Origin: Flavobacterium silvaticum
GTDB lineage: Bacteria; Bacteroidota; Bacteroidia; Flavobacteriales; Flavobacteriaceae
Reading direction: 5' to 3'
DNA: 64,000 nt
Assembly (NCBI RefSeq): GCF_012911565.1
Contig: NZ_JAAMPU010000108.1
Location: 186,001 to 250,000 of the forward strand
Shown: in pieces, positions 27,690 to 37,112 of the stretch
How positions within the stretch are numbered: the stretch's first letter is position 1
How the letters are laid out: every line of letters begins with the position of its first letter
Made by a program: the position numbers and the translations under genes
Notes under the pieces: generated by a model
Told to the model about the DNA's origin: nothing
What the model saw: the letters and a program-made list of their open reading frames with translations, nothing else
Databases searched by the model: none

Positions 27690-28093
27690 CGTACAATTAA
27701 CGGAAATATCAGGTTCGGAAGTGCTTTGGAAATGTGAAAGTTTTGCACAAAAAAGGCGGGATTTCAACAAGGGGACAACGGCTAGCTTAGCCGATAACAA
27801 TAGAGTATCTGTGAACCGGATGAATACGTATAAGATGTATTTCGGAATTGATACGGATTTATGTTTTTTCTTTGTGTGACAACTTTTTAGTACCGAAAGA
27901 CACAAACAAAGAAACGTGTGAATTTTGTTGTGTGAAAAAAGACACCCACAAAAAACTTCACACAAAAGATGGTTTCCGTTGAAGACGAATCTTAAGGGCA
28001 ATGGATGCGAAGGAGTGACGGAAGCCTTACCCCTTATGGTATTGGCTTGCAACCCGAGGTCGTAGTCCAACCGCCAAAGCGAATACTTAAAAA
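27690..28093. other. Gene-free stretch with nested inverted repeats
   Basis: No convincing gene. It holds a CGGCTA-GCT-TAGCCG palindrome (27779-27793), an inverted pair TTTCTTTGTGTG (27867-27878) / CACAAACAAAGAAA (27901-27914), and TTGTGTGAA (27928-27936) / TTCACACAA (27957-27965). The last two share the GTGTG/CACAC core. Long frames read through here on both strands, but they begin inside mutL or have no domain. Confidence 0.5.
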
Positions 28094-28585
28094 TTATTTT
28101 GAAAGCCTGCGCAATTCCGCCATCTTAATCGCCGTAATCCCAGCCTCGACACCTTTATTTCCGTGATCGCCACCTGAACGCGCAAGCGATTGCTGGATGT
28201 TGTTATCGGTCAGGACACAGAAAATCACGGGCACATCGCCTTTAACATTCAGGTCTTTGATACCTTGGGTTACGCCTTCGCAGACGAATTCAAAGTGCAT
28301 GGTCTCGCCTTTGATGACGCATCCGATGGTAATCACCGCATCATAATTTCCGGTCTGTAACATACGTGAAGCGCCATATATAAGCTCGAAGCTTCCGGGC
28401 ACGTCCCATTTGATTATATTCTCAGACTTGGCACCGCAATCAATAAGCGTATCGTAAGCGCCCTGGAAAAGTCCGTTGGTAACGGTGTCGTTCCATTCAG
28501 AAACAACGATCCCGAATGTGAACTGACTCGCATCCGGGATTGTATTTTTATCGTATTCCGATAGGCTTTTATTTGCTGTGGCCAT
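28094..28585 (-). CDS. ribH: 6,7-dimethyl-8-ribityllumazine synthase
   Basis: Penultimate enzyme of riboflavin synthesis, condensing 5-amino-6-ribitylaminouracil with 3,4-dihydroxy-2-butanone phosphate; forms pentameric or icosahedral assemblies. Motifs: FGIVVSEWNDTVTNGL, VPGSFELIYGA, ITIGCVIKGETMHFEFVCEGV (with the catalytic His in the TMHFEFV segment) and PVIFCVLTDNNIQQSLARSGGDHGNKGVEAG. 163 residues, complete. It lies one base downstream of the TPR gene, so both share a transcript. Confidence 0.97.
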   Translation of the reverse strand: MATANKSLSEYDKNTIPDASQFTFGIVVSEWNDTVTNGLFQGAYDTLIDCGAKSENIIKWDVPGSFELIYGASRMLQTGNYDAVITIGCVIKGETMHFEFVCEGVTQGIKDLNVKGDVPVIFCVLTDNNIQQSLARSGGDHGNKGVEAGITAIKMAELRRLSK

Positions 28586-28586
28586 A

Positions 28587-29372
28587 TTACTGGGCTAACC
28601 CGAACCAGGCATCGAGGTTTGAAGCCTCGTTTGACGACGGGTAATTATCTTTGATATCGTTCAGGTATTTCAATGCGTCTTCTTTCTTGTTCAAAGCAAT
28701 GGCTACTTTAGCGGCTTTGAGCAGGTACATTGGCGTAGTGAAATCATTTTTGTTCGTGTTCGATGCTTCAAGATACAAATCAAGTGCTTCTTTTTGCTGA
28801 TTCTTTTGGGAATACGCATCTCCTTTTGCGCCCAATGCGAAAACAGGAAGGAATTGATCTTTAGACTTGAATTTGTCAAGGTATTTTATCGCATCGTCAT
28901 ATTTACCTGTGTTCAGGTAAGCAATCCCTGCGTAATAATTGGCAAGGTTTCCGGCATCTGTCCCCGAATATTTGTCAGCGATGTCAACAAACCCGAATTT
29001 TCCTTCAGATCCTTTAAGCGAAAGTGTGAACAAAGAATCTGCTTTTTGTCCGTCAAGAGCTTTCTGGAAGTTTTGCTGTGCCGCGAACATATCTTCGGAC
29101 GCTTTGTCTTCTTTCGGCTCTGAGATAAATTTACCGTACATAAGGTAACCTACAGTAGCAAGAGCGATGGCACCAACGATTCCGAAAATCGCTTTCTGGT
29201 TGCGCAACACCCAATCTTCGGTTTTAGACGCGGTTTCGTCAAGCGAGTTGAATACGCCCGCGGTGGTACTGTCTTTGTCGTCGATATTTACATCTTCGAT
29301 AAATACGTCATCGTCTGTTTTTTCAACCTCAGGTTTTGGTGCTTTATATCCTCTTTTATTGTAAGTCGCCAT
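28587..29372 (-). CDS. TPR-repeat protein with one membrane anchor
   Basis: 261-residue bitopic protein: an acidic N-terminal cytoplasmic region (about 1-60), one transmembrane segment (AIFGIVGAIALATVGYLMYG, about 63-82) and TPR repeats thereafter (GNLANYYAGIAYLNTGKYDDAIKYLDKF, GAKGDAYSQKNQQKEALDLYLEAS, LKAAKVAIALNKKEDALKYLNDI). This layout resembles the YfgM-type ancillary factors of the Sec translocon. Pairing with ribH is usual in flavobacteria. Role inferred only from the fold. Confidence 0.85.
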   Translation of the reverse strand: MATYNKRGYKAPKPEVEKTDDDVFIEDVNIDDKDSTTAGVFNSLDETASKTEDWVLRNQKAIFGIVGAIALATVGYLMYGKFISEPKEDKASEDMFAAQQNFQKALDGQKADSLFTLSLKGSEGKFGFVDIADKYSGTDAGNLANYYAGIAYLNTGKYDDAIKYLDKFKSKDQFLPVFALGAKGDAYSQKNQQKEALDLYLEASNTNKNDFTTPMYLLKAAKVAIALNKKEDALKYLNDIKDNYPSSNEASNLDAWFGLAQ

Positions 29373-29393
29373 TTAGTAAAAATTTATGCGGGG

Positions 29394-29401
29394 CAAAAAT
29401 A
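29394..29401 (-). promoter_or_regulatory. -7 box of the TPR-ribH operon
   Basis: TATTTTTG on the minus strand, 21 bases upstream of the TPR gene start. Confidence 0.5.
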
Positions 29402-29501
29402 AAATTTTTATCCAAATTTGAAAGGGAATTGTTTGTATATTTTTGAATAATTTGCGTCCTTATTCCGAACATCGCAAATTCCTCTCTCCTGCCGCAGTAT
29501 C

Positions 29502-30584
29502 ATGCATTTACAAAAGATTTCATTACTCCATTACAAGAACTTCACGCAGGCCCAATTTGATTTTGACCCCCGCATAAATTGTTTCGTCGGCAAGAACGGA
29601 GCCGGCAAGACCAATGTGCTCGACGCGATTTACCACCTGGCTTTCGGGAAAAGCTACTTCAATCCGGTCGCCGTCCAGAATATTCAACATGGGGAAGAAT
29701 TCTTTGTAGTGGAAGGATTTTTCGAGAAATCAGGCCGCGACGAACTCATTGTGTGCAGTTTGCGAAAAGGCCAGAAGAAAATCCTCAAACGTAATGGAAA
29801 AGCTTACGATAAATTTTCGGAACACATAGGCTTTATCCCGCTCGTGATCCTGTCGCCGTATGACCGTGATTTGATTTCAGAAGGAAGCGAAACCCGCCGC
29901 AATTTTCTCGACAGTGTCATTTCCCAGCTCGACCCAGCTTATCTCCAGCAGCTTATTTCCTATCATCGGGTGCTGACCCAACGCAATGCTTTGCTCAAGT
30001 ATTTTGCAGCCAATCGGACTTTTGAAGCCGAAACACTCGTAGTCTACGACGAACAGCTCGATGTGCTCGGGCAGCCGATATTTGAAAAACGCAAACAGTT
30101 CGTTTCTGACTTCACTCCTATTTTCCATGATTTCCACCAGCGTATTGCAGCAGATGCCGATGCTGTTTCACTGCGATATGAAAGCCATCTGGAAAACAAC
30201 GGGACTTTGAATCTGCTCAGGGAAAGCCTTACGCGAGACCGGGCTTTACAATATACATCGACTGGCGTACACAAAGATGACCTTCATTTTGAGATTGACG
30301 GGCATCCGATCAAGAAATTCGGGTCGCAAGGCCAGCAGAAATCCTACCTGATTGCCCTGAAACTGGCTCAATTTGAATTCGTGAGCCGGCAATCGGGAGA
30401 AAAGCCCATATTGCTGTTCGACGATATTTTTGACAAGCTAGATGAAAACCGCGTGGGAAAAATAGTTGAAATGGTCAACCAGGATGTATTCGGACAAATC
30501 TTTATATCTGACACACATAGCGAACGGACTGAGGCACTTGTACGCTCAACTGGCCTGCCTTTTAAGATAATTTCGCTCGGATAG
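29502..30584 (+). CDS. recF: DNA replication and repair protein RecF
   Basis: SMC-like ATPase of the RecFOR pathway, binding single-strand/double-strand junctions to load RecA at gaps. Walker [10 protein letters not shown] is near residue 30, followed by [14 protein letters not shown]; the signature segment is [20 protein letters not shown], and Walker B is [16 protein letters not shown]. The 360-residue protein ends with the usual FISDTHSER. It is divergent from the TPR-ribH operon, not next to dnaA/dnaN. Confidence 0.97.
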   Translation: MHLQKISLLHYKNFTQAQFDFDPRINCFVGKNGAGKTNVLDAIYHLAFGKSYFNPVAVQNIQHGEEFFVVEGFFEKSGRDELIVCSLRKGQKKILKRNGKAYDKFSEHIGFIPLVILSPYDRDLISEGSETRRNFLDSVISQLDPAYLQQLISYHRVLTQRNALLKYFAANRTFEAETLVVYDEQLDVLGQPIFEKRKQFVSDFTPIFHDFHQRIAADADAVSLRYESHLENNGTLNLLRESLTRDRALQYTSTGVHKDDLHFEIDGHPIKKFGSQGQQKSYLIALKLAQFEFVSRQSGEKPILLFDDIFDKLDENRVGKIVEMVNQDVFGQIFISDTHSERTEALVRSTGLPFKIISLG

Positions 30585-30720
30585 GAATTTTTCCTGTTAA
30601 TTTTTCCGCAACAATTTTTCTTACAGTTTGGAAACACCTCATAGCTGTTACGATTTCGACTGTGTTTTCTTCAGAGAATTTAAGACGATATTTTATATTT
30701 CGCAAAAACAAACCGCCAAA

Positions 30721-30750
30721 TTTGAGAATTCGATTTAATATCTACTTTTG
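30721..30750 (+). promoter_or_regulatory. Promoter of the hybrid kinase gene
   Basis: TTTG (30721-30724), an 18-base spacer and TACTTTTG (30743-30750), near the Bacteroidota consensus; the ATG lies 66 bases further on. Confidence 0.55.
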
Positions 30751-30815
30751 AACGCCAATCGCCATGGAATGAGTTTCAGTTTTTTAAATCAAACAGCCGC
30801 ATTTATATTTCTCAA

Positions 30816-32945
30816 ATGACGTTACCTTTCAACCGAAGACGCCAAATCCATTTTGCCCTTTTTTTCCTTGCCATTTTAATCCAGATTTTAGTTTTCGTTT
30901 TGTGGTACGGCCGATATTCGGATCAGCGGCTTCCAAAAGAACATTCCGGCCGCAACGAGGCGCTTGCCCTTTCCAATGCTTCGATGCACAATTACTTTGA
31001 GGCCGAGAATTCGTTCATGGAATACCTGAACGGCTACAAATCGGCATCGCTTTCCCGCTATAATGTATCGTTAGACAGCATGTTATTGCGTTTGGACAGC
31101 CTTAGAATAGAATCAAAAAAAGACAGTTATCTAAAAAAGGAAATCGGCAAAAAGAAACAGACGGCGCAACAAATCATCCGATTGAGAAAGGAACTTGACA
31201 GCCTGCTGCACATCCGGACCAATATATTGCTACCCCAATGGAACGAGGCCGATTACCATATGAAAGCCGTCGATTTCCATAAAGTCCTCAAATCGATCCG
31301 TTACGATTCCATCCAGATAAACGACAGCGTTATCCGTAAGAATATGCTTGGACGTATTGGCGATGCCATTCGTGGAAAAGCCAATTTCAAACGCGAAGAA
31401 CTACGCATTTATACGACCATGGTTTTTGAAGACGGACGCAAACGCGGATCGGTCGAAGACCAAATGGCCAATATTTACAAGAACACACAACAATTCTACG
31501 ACAGGGAATTCGGCCGACTCAGGAACGTCTATTCCAATTTGAGGGAAAAAGACCGTGACCTGCTCGTCGTCAACCGGCTTATCCTCAAAAATGCGCAGAA
31601 CCTTCTGGCGCTTTACCTAAAGAATGCACAACAGGCTGATACGGAACGATTGTCCGATGCATCGAAAGACATGAAAGACAAGCGTATGTTCATCACCTTC
31701 TTAATGCCGACGCTTATCCTGCTGACGTTCATCTTATTGTTTTACGCCAGATACAGTTACAGAAGAGAAGCCGAACTCGAAGCAGCAAAACACGAAGCGC
31801 AGCAAAACCTGGAATTCAAAAGCCGTATTCTGGGAATGCTGAGCCATGAACTGCGTGCGCCGTTGCGGATTTTGAGCACGATATCGGCCAGGCTGATCAC
31901 GAAGAATACGGACAAGGCCATCGACAAACAAATCAACCTCATGCATTTTACCTCGAAGTCGTTACAGATTACGGCGGGCCAGATACTTGAATTCTTCAAA
32001 AAAGAAAATTCATCGTTAACAGCTTATAACGGAAGAGTAAAACTCAACGAGGAACTTCGCGATGTCTTGAATTCACTGCAATTACTGGCCGAAAACAAAA
32101 ACCTTACGATGGTCATGCAACTTTCGCCGGGGTTAAGCCAGCCGGTTTTGGCAGATAACGGAAAAATACACCAGCTGTTCTACAACATCATCGGGAACGC
32201 CATAAAATTCACGGACAAAGGACAAATTACGGTAGCCTGTTCACTCAAGCCCGAAGGCGAAAAACTGCGGTTCGACGTCAGCATAACCGATACCGGAGCC
32301 GGAATCCCAAAAGAAGACATCGCCCATATATTCGACAGTCATTACCAAAGCAAGCATCACAAAGGACAAATTAGTTTTGGGGCAGGTTTGGGACTGAACC
32401 TGTGCAAGGAGATCATAGACCTATACGATGGCGAAATCAGTGTGGCCAGCGAATTGGGCAAAGGCACACAGATCTCTTTTTTCATGATGCTGGCCAAAGC
32501 CGATGATCCACAGGCTGATATCCCAAAAAAGATTGCCGAACTGGTCGCTTCAAACCCAATGAGATTGCTTGCGGTAGATGACGATCCGATTGCGCTCAAA
32601 ATCATCAAAAAAATGACCGCTGACCTGGGGATTGAGGCTACAACACTGAAAACGGTATCTGATGGAATGAAACATATTGCCGAAGAAGAATTTTCAATAG
32701 CCATAATCGACCTGAACATATCCGGGGTTTCCGGATATGAATTGATCAAGGCGATCCGGTCCGATGATAACCGCAATAAAAAAGCTATTATCATTGCCAT
32801 TACGGGCGATAATTATACTGAAATATCTGATCTTGAAGGTACCTATGCCGATGCGTTGCTCATCAAGCCAGTCAATAAGGATGAATTTTATGCCAAGCTT
32901 TTCCATCTTATAGAAAGCCGATACTCCGAAGCATCAAACGGTTAA
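30816..32945 (+). CDS. Hybrid sensor histidine kinase/response regulator
   Basis: 709-residue membrane sensor. Membrane segments lie at about residues 12-34 and 291-312, enclosing an extracytoplasmic, largely helical sensor region. The kinase core has the phosphorylated H344 in MLSHELRAPLRIL, N-box NAIKFTDKG, DTGAGIPKEDIAHIFD and GAGLGLNLCKEI. A C-terminal receiver domain carries the phospho-acceptor D632 in AIIDLNISG and KP in LLIKPVNKDE. No DNA-binding output domain is attached, so it probably passes phosphate to a separate regulator. Signal unknown. Confidence 0.94.
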   Translation: MTLPFNRRRQIHFALFFLAILIQILVFVLWYGRYSDQRLPKEHSGRNEALALSNASMHNYFEAENSFMEYLNGYKSASLSRYNVSLDSMLLRLDSLRIESKKDSYLKKEIGKKKQTAQQIIRLRKELDSLLHIRTNILLPQWNEADYHMKAVDFHKVLKSIRYDSIQINDSVIRKNMLGRIGDAIRGKANFKREELRIYTTMVFEDGRKRGSVEDQMANIYKNTQQFYDREFGRLRNVYSNLREKDRDLLVVNRLILKNAQNLLALYLKNAQQADTERLSDASKDMKDKRMFITFLMPTLILLTFILLFYARYSYRREAELEAAKHEAQQNLEFKSRILGMLSHELRAPLRILSTISARLITKNTDKAIDKQINLMHFTSKSLQITAGQILEFFKKENSSLTAYNGRVKLNEELRDVLNSLQLLAENKNLTMVMQLSPGLSQPVLADNGKIHQLFYNIIGNAIKFTDKGQITVACSLKPEGEKLRFDVSITDTGAGIPKEDIAHIFDSHYQSKHHKGQISFGAGLGLNLCKEIIDLYDGEISVASELGKGTQISFFMMLAKADDPQADIPKKIAELVASNPMRLLAVDDDPIALKIIKKMTADLGIEATTLKTVSDGMKHIAEEEFSIAIIDLNISGVSGYELIKAIRSDDNRNKKAIIIAITGDNYTEISDLEGTYADALLIKPVNKDEFYAKLFHLIESRYSEASNG

Positions 32946-32950
32946 TTTTG
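32943..32950 (+). promoter_or_regulatory. -7 box of the rhodanese-thioredoxin gene
   Basis: TAATTTTG (TAnnTTTG), overlapping the stop codon of the kinase gene and 29 bases before the TTG start. Confidence 0.5.
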
Positions 32951-32979
32951 TAACTTTCAGGCCGCAAAATAAACCTGCC

Positions 32980-33684
32980 TTGAAACATAGAATTGCCTGC
33001 CTGATCATGACCGGCCTGCTGATCGTAGGTTGCAACGGCCAACCTGCTAAAACCGCAGAACTTCTTTCCCCGACAGATTTCGCCCAGAAAATCAAACAAA
33101 GCCCCGACGCACAGGTTCTCGACGTGCGTACACCGGAAGAATTCGACGGACAGCATCTTGACAACGCCCTGAACCTTGACTGGTACGAACAGGATGCGTT
33201 TTCCAAAAAAACGGCAAACCTCGACAAATCCAAACCGGTCTTTGTGTACTGTATGGCCGGAAGTCGTTCGCATAAAGCCGCGCTCAAACTCAGCGAAATG
33301 GGTTTTGAAAAGGTTTACGATATGAAAGGCGGTATTGTGAAATGGAATGCCGAAGGACTTTCAGGTGATGCGGCAACAGCTAAAATTTATGGCATCTGCC
33401 CGACGGAATATTCAGATATGCTCGCATCTGCAGATAAAATCCTCGTCGATTTCTATGCGCCCTGGTGTGAGCCTTGCAAAAAAATGGCGCCTTATCTGAC
33501 CCAAATGGAAAAAGATTCCTCGAAAGTTAAGATTGTCCGATTAAATGCCGACGAACACAAAACGATGATGAAAGAACTCGAAATATCCGAACTACCCACA
33601 CTGATACTTTACGACAAAGGAACGCAGACCTGGAAACACAGCGGATATATTTCTGAAGAAGATTTAAAAAAGCAACTCAAATGA
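32980..33684 (+). CDS. Rhodanese-thioredoxin fusion lipoprotein
   Basis: 234-residue lipoprotein with two redox/sulfur domains, presumably facing the periplasm. The signal MKHRIACLIMTGLLIVGC ends in a lipobox (Cys18). A rhodanese domain (about 28-125) has the active-site Cys C91 in VYCMAGSRSHKAA. A thioredoxin domain (about 130-234) has a CEPC active site (C163, C166) in YAPWCEPCKKMAP and cis-Pro ELPT. The TTG start is chosen because it supplies the positively charged n-region; ATG at codon 10 would lose it. Overlaps the DUF2461 gene by four bases. Confidence 0.9.
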   Translation: MKHRIACLIMTGLLIVGCNGQPAKTAELLSPTDFAQKIKQSPDAQVLDVRTPEEFDGQHLDNALNLDWYEQDAFSKKTANLDKSKPVFVYCMAGSRSHKAALKLSEMGFEKVYDMKGGIVKWNAEGLSGDAATAKIYGICPTEYSDMLASADKILVDFYAPWCEPCKKMAPYLTQMEKDSSKVKIVRLNADEHKTMMKELEISELPTLILYDKGTQTWKHSGYISEEDLKKQLK

Positions 33685-34352
33685 TTGAAAAGGAAAGTTT
33701 GAAATTTCTGGGCGACCTTGCCAAAAACAATAATCGCGACTGGTTCCTGGAAAACAAAAAAAGATACGAGGCTTACAAGAAAAATTATCTTGAAGTGATT
33801 GAAGGCATTCTAAAATATCTGGTTCCGAAGGACGAATCCCTGGCTCAGGTCGACGCCAAAAAATGTATGTTCCGCATCAATCGCGATATCCGTTTTTCAA
33901 AGGACAAATCGCCTTATAAAACCCACATGGGAATCTGGATTATGGCCGGCCAGAAACACGAATGGAATCCGGGTTATTATGTCCATATCGAGAAAGGAAA
34001 AAGTTTCATTGCCGCTGGTATCTGGCAACCGGTTCCGGAAACGCTGAAGAAGATCAGGAAGGAAATAGAGTTCTTTCACGAAGACCTCGAAGCAATCCTG
34101 AACGAGAAAAAATTCAAAGCCGAATTCGGTCCGCTGAGCACCGAAGATTCGCTCAAGACGACACCGAAAGGATTCGAAAAAGACCATCCGGCAAGCGAGC
34201 ATCTCAAGCTTAAATCTTTCATTGCAAGACAGTCGTTACCTGACGCTGTTTTCGACGACAAAAACTTCGAAAAAACCATAGCTGACAAACTGTCAGCAGC
34301 AAAACCTCTTAATGATTTTTTGAGCCGTTCGCTCTCAAACCCAGAAGATTAA
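33681..34352 (+). CDS. DUF2461 (TIGR02453-type) protein
   Basis: 223-residue cytoplasmic protein of the widespread DUF2461 family, function unknown. Family segments: LKFLGDLAKNNNRDWFLENKKRYE, CMFRINRDIRFSKDKSPYKTHMG, GYYVHIEKGKSFIAAGIWQP and GFEKDHPASEHLKLKSFIARQSL. Coupled on both sides: ATGA overlap with the rhodanese-thioredoxin gene upstream, and one shared base with murB downstream. Confidence 0.88.
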   Translation: MIEKESLKFLGDLAKNNNRDWFLENKKRYEAYKKNYLEVIEGILKYLVPKDESLAQVDAKKCMFRINRDIRFSKDKSPYKTHMGIWIMAGQKHEWNPGYYVHIEKGKSFIAAGIWQPVPETLKKIRKEIEFFHEDLEAILNEKKFKAEFGPLSTEDSLKTTPKGFEKDHPASEHLKLKSFIARQSLPDAVFDDKNFEKTIADKLSAAKPLNDFLSRSLSNPED

Positions 34353-35365
34353 TGAACATCACCAAAAACTTTCCTTTAAAAGAATTTAACACCTTTGGAA
34401 TAGCTGCCTTTGCCGAATCATTCGTCTCTGTAAGTTCAGAAAACGAACTTCGGGACGTACTTTCCGAACATAAATCAGCCAAAAAATTCATCCTCGGAGG
34501 CGGCAGCAACATGCTCCTGACGCAAGATATCGAAGCCCTTGTCATCCACATAAACCTCAAAGGAAAGCGCATCATTCATGAAGATGAAAACTATGTTTTG
34601 ATCGAAGCGATGGCGGGTGAAAACTGGCATGAATTTGTGCTTTGGACCATCGATCAGGATTTTGGCGGAATCGAAAATATGTCGTTGATTCCGGGAAATG
34701 TCGGTACTACCCCAATCCAGAATATAGGTGCTTACGGAGCCGAAATCAAAGACACTTTCGTGAGTTGTGAAGCTATGGAAATCACCTCCGGGAACAGTAG
34801 AAAATTTACCAAAGAAGAATGCGATTTCGGGTATCGGGAAAGCATTTTCAAGCATAGGGAAAAAGACAAATACATCATCATTTCGGTCGTTTTCAAACTG
34901 ACCAAACACAACCATAAAATCAACACCGGTTACGGCGACATCCAAAAGGAATTGGAAAAAACAGGCATTTCTGAACCGACTTTAAAAGATGTCAGCAATG
35001 CAGTAATTGCCATCCGCAAAAGCAAACTTCCGGATCCAAAAGAACTCGGAAACAGCGGAAGTTTTTTCAAGAATCCAATCGTTCCTATTTCAACATACCA
35101 AAAAGCGGTAGCCGATTACCCCGAAATGCCGCATTACAAAGTTTCCGAAACCGAGGTGAAAGTTCCGGCGGGCTGGCTTATCGAACAGGCGGGTTATAAA
35201 GGAAAACGAATCGGAGATGCTGGCGTTCACAAGAATCAGGCATTGGTTCTTGTAAATTATGGAAATGCGACCGGTCAGGAAATATTGGCACTGTCACGGG
35301 AAGTGCAACAGGCGGTTTTTGATAAATTCGGGATTGGGATAGAGGCGGAAGTGAATGTGATTTGA
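34352..35365 (+). CDS. murB: UDP-N-acetylenolpyruvoylglucosamine reductase
   Basis: FAD enzyme that makes UDP-MurNAc for peptidoglycan. Type I MurB of 337 residues, with FAD-binding FILGGGSNMLL and SLIPGNVGTTPIQNIGAYGAEI, catalytic Ser in GNSGSFFKNP, and VPAGWLIEQAGYKGKRIGDAGVHKNQALVLVN. The start codon shares one base with the DUF2461 stop (TAATG). Confidence 0.97.
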   Translation: MNITKNFPLKEFNTFGIAAFAESFVSVSSENELRDVLSEHKSAKKFILGGGSNMLLTQDIEALVIHINLKGKRIIHEDENYVLIEAMAGENWHEFVLWTIDQDFGGIENMSLIPGNVGTTPIQNIGAYGAEIKDTFVSCEAMEITSGNSRKFTKEECDFGYRESIFKHREKDKYIIISVVFKLTKHNHKINTGYGDIQKELEKTGISEPTLKDVSNAVIAIRKSKLPDPKELGNSGSFFKNPIVPISTYQKAVADYPEMPHYKVSETEVKVPAGWLIEQAGYKGKRIGDAGVHKNQALVLVNYGNATGQEILALSREVQQAVFDKFGIGIEAEVNVI

Positions 35366-35393
35366 CAGCGAGTCGACGTTGATTGAATGCCGA

Positions 35394-36236
35394 CTATTCT
35401 TCAAACAGGAACCTTGCAATTTCTTTATACAACTTTTCGTCGTGCATACTGTGGCCAAGACCTTTGGTTTCTATGAAAATGGCATCTTTCCAAGCACCTG
35501 CGATTTTTTTGGATTCGGGAAACAACACGATGTCATCATCCTGATCGTGGGCAATAATGCCTTTCATTTTCATGCTTTTACCGAATTCACGGGCCGTAAA
35601 ATCCTTTGGATGATAATTGAAATTCTGCGTGAAATAGGATTCGAACAACTCTTTGGAACGCTCATTTAAAGAAAGTAACCGGATATAATTATCGGTAATC
35701 GTATCGAAATCTGATGGCGACCCGAGCAAGATCACTTTTTCAATCGCCTCATTTTTGTACACGTGCTGATAATAGACAATCGCGGCACCTCCTATCGAAT
35801 GGCCTATGACGTATTTCGGATGGAATTTCAAAACAGCTTCGTGAATCGCATCGGCGTATCTTGGAATATTGAATGAACCTTGGGAAAGTCCGTGTGCAGG
35901 CGCATCAATGGCAACAATGGTTTTTCCGGAGGGACTCAGGTGAGGCAACAATAATTCCCAACGAGATGCATTGCTTTCCCAACCATGGACGAGCAAAATG
36001 GTTTCCTGATTTCCGGGCCAGACATAGCTCTGGATTTTATTTCCTCCCTGATTCAAATCTTGCTTTTCGACAGATTTGAGTATTTCAGGCAAATCTCCAG
36101 CTTCCAGTTTCCCATAACGTGGGTTACTGAACAATTTATAAGACAACGCCCTTGCTTTAGCCGGAGAAAACCGACTGAGCACATTTATGTACAGCCCGAA
36201 GGATTTTGTCAATAGAAAAAACCTGACCTTTTTCAT
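35394..36236 (-). CDS. Alpha/beta-fold hydrolase
   Basis: 280-residue serine hydrolase. The oxyanion strand is ILLVHGWESNASRWELLLPHL, the nucleophile elbow VIGHSIGGAA (GxSxG), the acid DQDDDIVLFPES and the catalytic His GLGHSMHDEK. The N-terminus (MKKVRFFLLTKSFGLYINVLSRFSPAKARALSYKLFSNPRYGKL) is that of a common flavobacterial esterase/lipase-like family; this start is preferred to an ATG 15 codons upstream. Substrate unknown. Confidence 0.9.
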   Translation of the reverse strand: MKKVRFFLLTKSFGLYINVLSRFSPAKARALSYKLFSNPRYGKLEAGDLPEILKSVEKQDLNQGGNKIQSYVWPGNQETILLVHGWESNASRWELLLPHLSPSGKTIVAIDAPAHGLSQGSFNIPRYADAIHEAVLKFHPKYVIGHSIGGAAIVYYQHVYKNEAIEKVILLGSPSDFDTITDNYIRLLSLNERSKELFESYFTQNFNYHPKDFTAREFGKSMKMKGIIAHDQDDDIVLFPESKKIAGAWKDAIFIETKGLGHSMHDEKLYKEIARFLFEE

Positions 36237-36294
36237 GGAACGAAAAATACCGCTTTTTGGCCGATTGAAAAAGCAAAACAATCAAGTCCGGCCA

Positions 36295-36319
36295 TAAAAA
36301 AAGTCCCTTTTGGGACTCT
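36295..36319 (-). terminator. Terminator of the Nif3/coiled-coil operon
   Basis: Stem AGTCCC / GGGACT around a 4-base loop, flanked by a run of seven A's (T's on the minus strand) and by TCTT on the plus strand. It may also act weakly in the other direction. Confidence 0.8.
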
Positions 36320-36324
36320 TATAA

Positions 36325-37110
36325 TTATTTGAATTCTGCAAACAGCTGATCCATTTTCTCGCGCTCTTCCTGTGCAAGAACGTTGTCGATAAGGATTCGG
36401 CCTGAATGCTCGTCCGTAATGATTTTTTTGCGTGAAGCAATCTCAACCTGTGTTTGAGGCGGAATCGTGAAGAATGAACCCGCAGATGCTCCGCGCTCAA
36501 TGCTTACCACAGCCAATCCATTTCGAACGCTGGTACGGATTCTGTCATAAGCCCCCAACAAACGCTCTTCAAGGTTTTCACGGTATTGAGCCGATTTTTC
36601 AGCAAGGAAACCTTCTTCCTTAGCTGTTTCGTTCATGATATCTTCAAGCTCAGCCTTTTTGTGTTTCAGGTGAGAATGCTTGGTATCGAGTTTCTCTTTG
36701 GACTGCGAAATGACTTCTTTCTTATGTTCGATTGAAGCTTTCATTTCGCGGATTTGCTTCTCAGCCAACTGAATTTCCAATTCCTGGAATTCGACTTCTT
36801 TACTCAACGCATTGAATTCACGATTGTTACGCACAGATTCCTGCTGCTTCGCGTATCTTTTGATAGATTCTTTATGCTCTTCAATAGCCGATTTTTTGTT
36901 ACGGATGCTGTCCTCGACCACTTCCAGCTCGTTTTTGAGTTTGTCCAGACGCGTGCTCAATCCGATCACTTCATCTTCAAGATCTTCCACTTCAAGCGGC
37001 AGTTCGCCACGTACGTTACGGATTTCGTCAATGCGAGTGTCTATGAGTTGCAAGTCATATAGAGCCCGCAATTTGTCTTCAACATTCAATTCTTTTGCTG
37101 TAGTCGCCAT
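36325..37110 (-). CDS. Coiled-coil protein of the CdsZ/COG1579 zinc-ribbon family, zinc ligands lost
   Basis: 261 residues, mostly a long coiled coil (about 10-190) followed by the C-terminal module of the COG1579 family, normally a C4 zinc ribbon. Here the ribbon signature reads ERGASAGSFFTIPPQTQVEIASRKKIITDEHSGRILID: the positions where relatives have CxxC pairs (CGxC and CExCGRIL) are Ala/Ser and His/Ser, and no Cys is present. The overall motif is otherwise preserved, so the domain probably still folds and binds partners without zinc. Two bases downstream of the Nif3 gene, in one operon. Confidence 0.85.
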   Translation of the reverse strand: MATTAKELNVEDKLRALYDLQLIDTRIDEIRNVRGELPLEVEDLEDEVIGLSTRLDKLKNELEVVEDSIRNKKSAIEEHKESIKRYAKQQESVRNNREFNALSKEVEFQELEIQLAEKQIREMKASIEHKKEVISQSKEKLDTKHSHLKHKKAELEDIMNETAKEEGFLAEKSAQYRENLEERLLGAYDRIRTSVRNGLAVVSIERGASAGSFFTIPPQTQVEIASRKKIITDEHSGRILIDNVLAQEEREKMDQLFAEFK

Positions 37111-37112
37111 AT

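Noticed and set aside
27184..27879. 231-codon plus-strand open frame across the mutL 5' end
   Set aside because: Most of it lies antisense to the conserved ATPase part of mutL, and its translation has no domain-like pattern.
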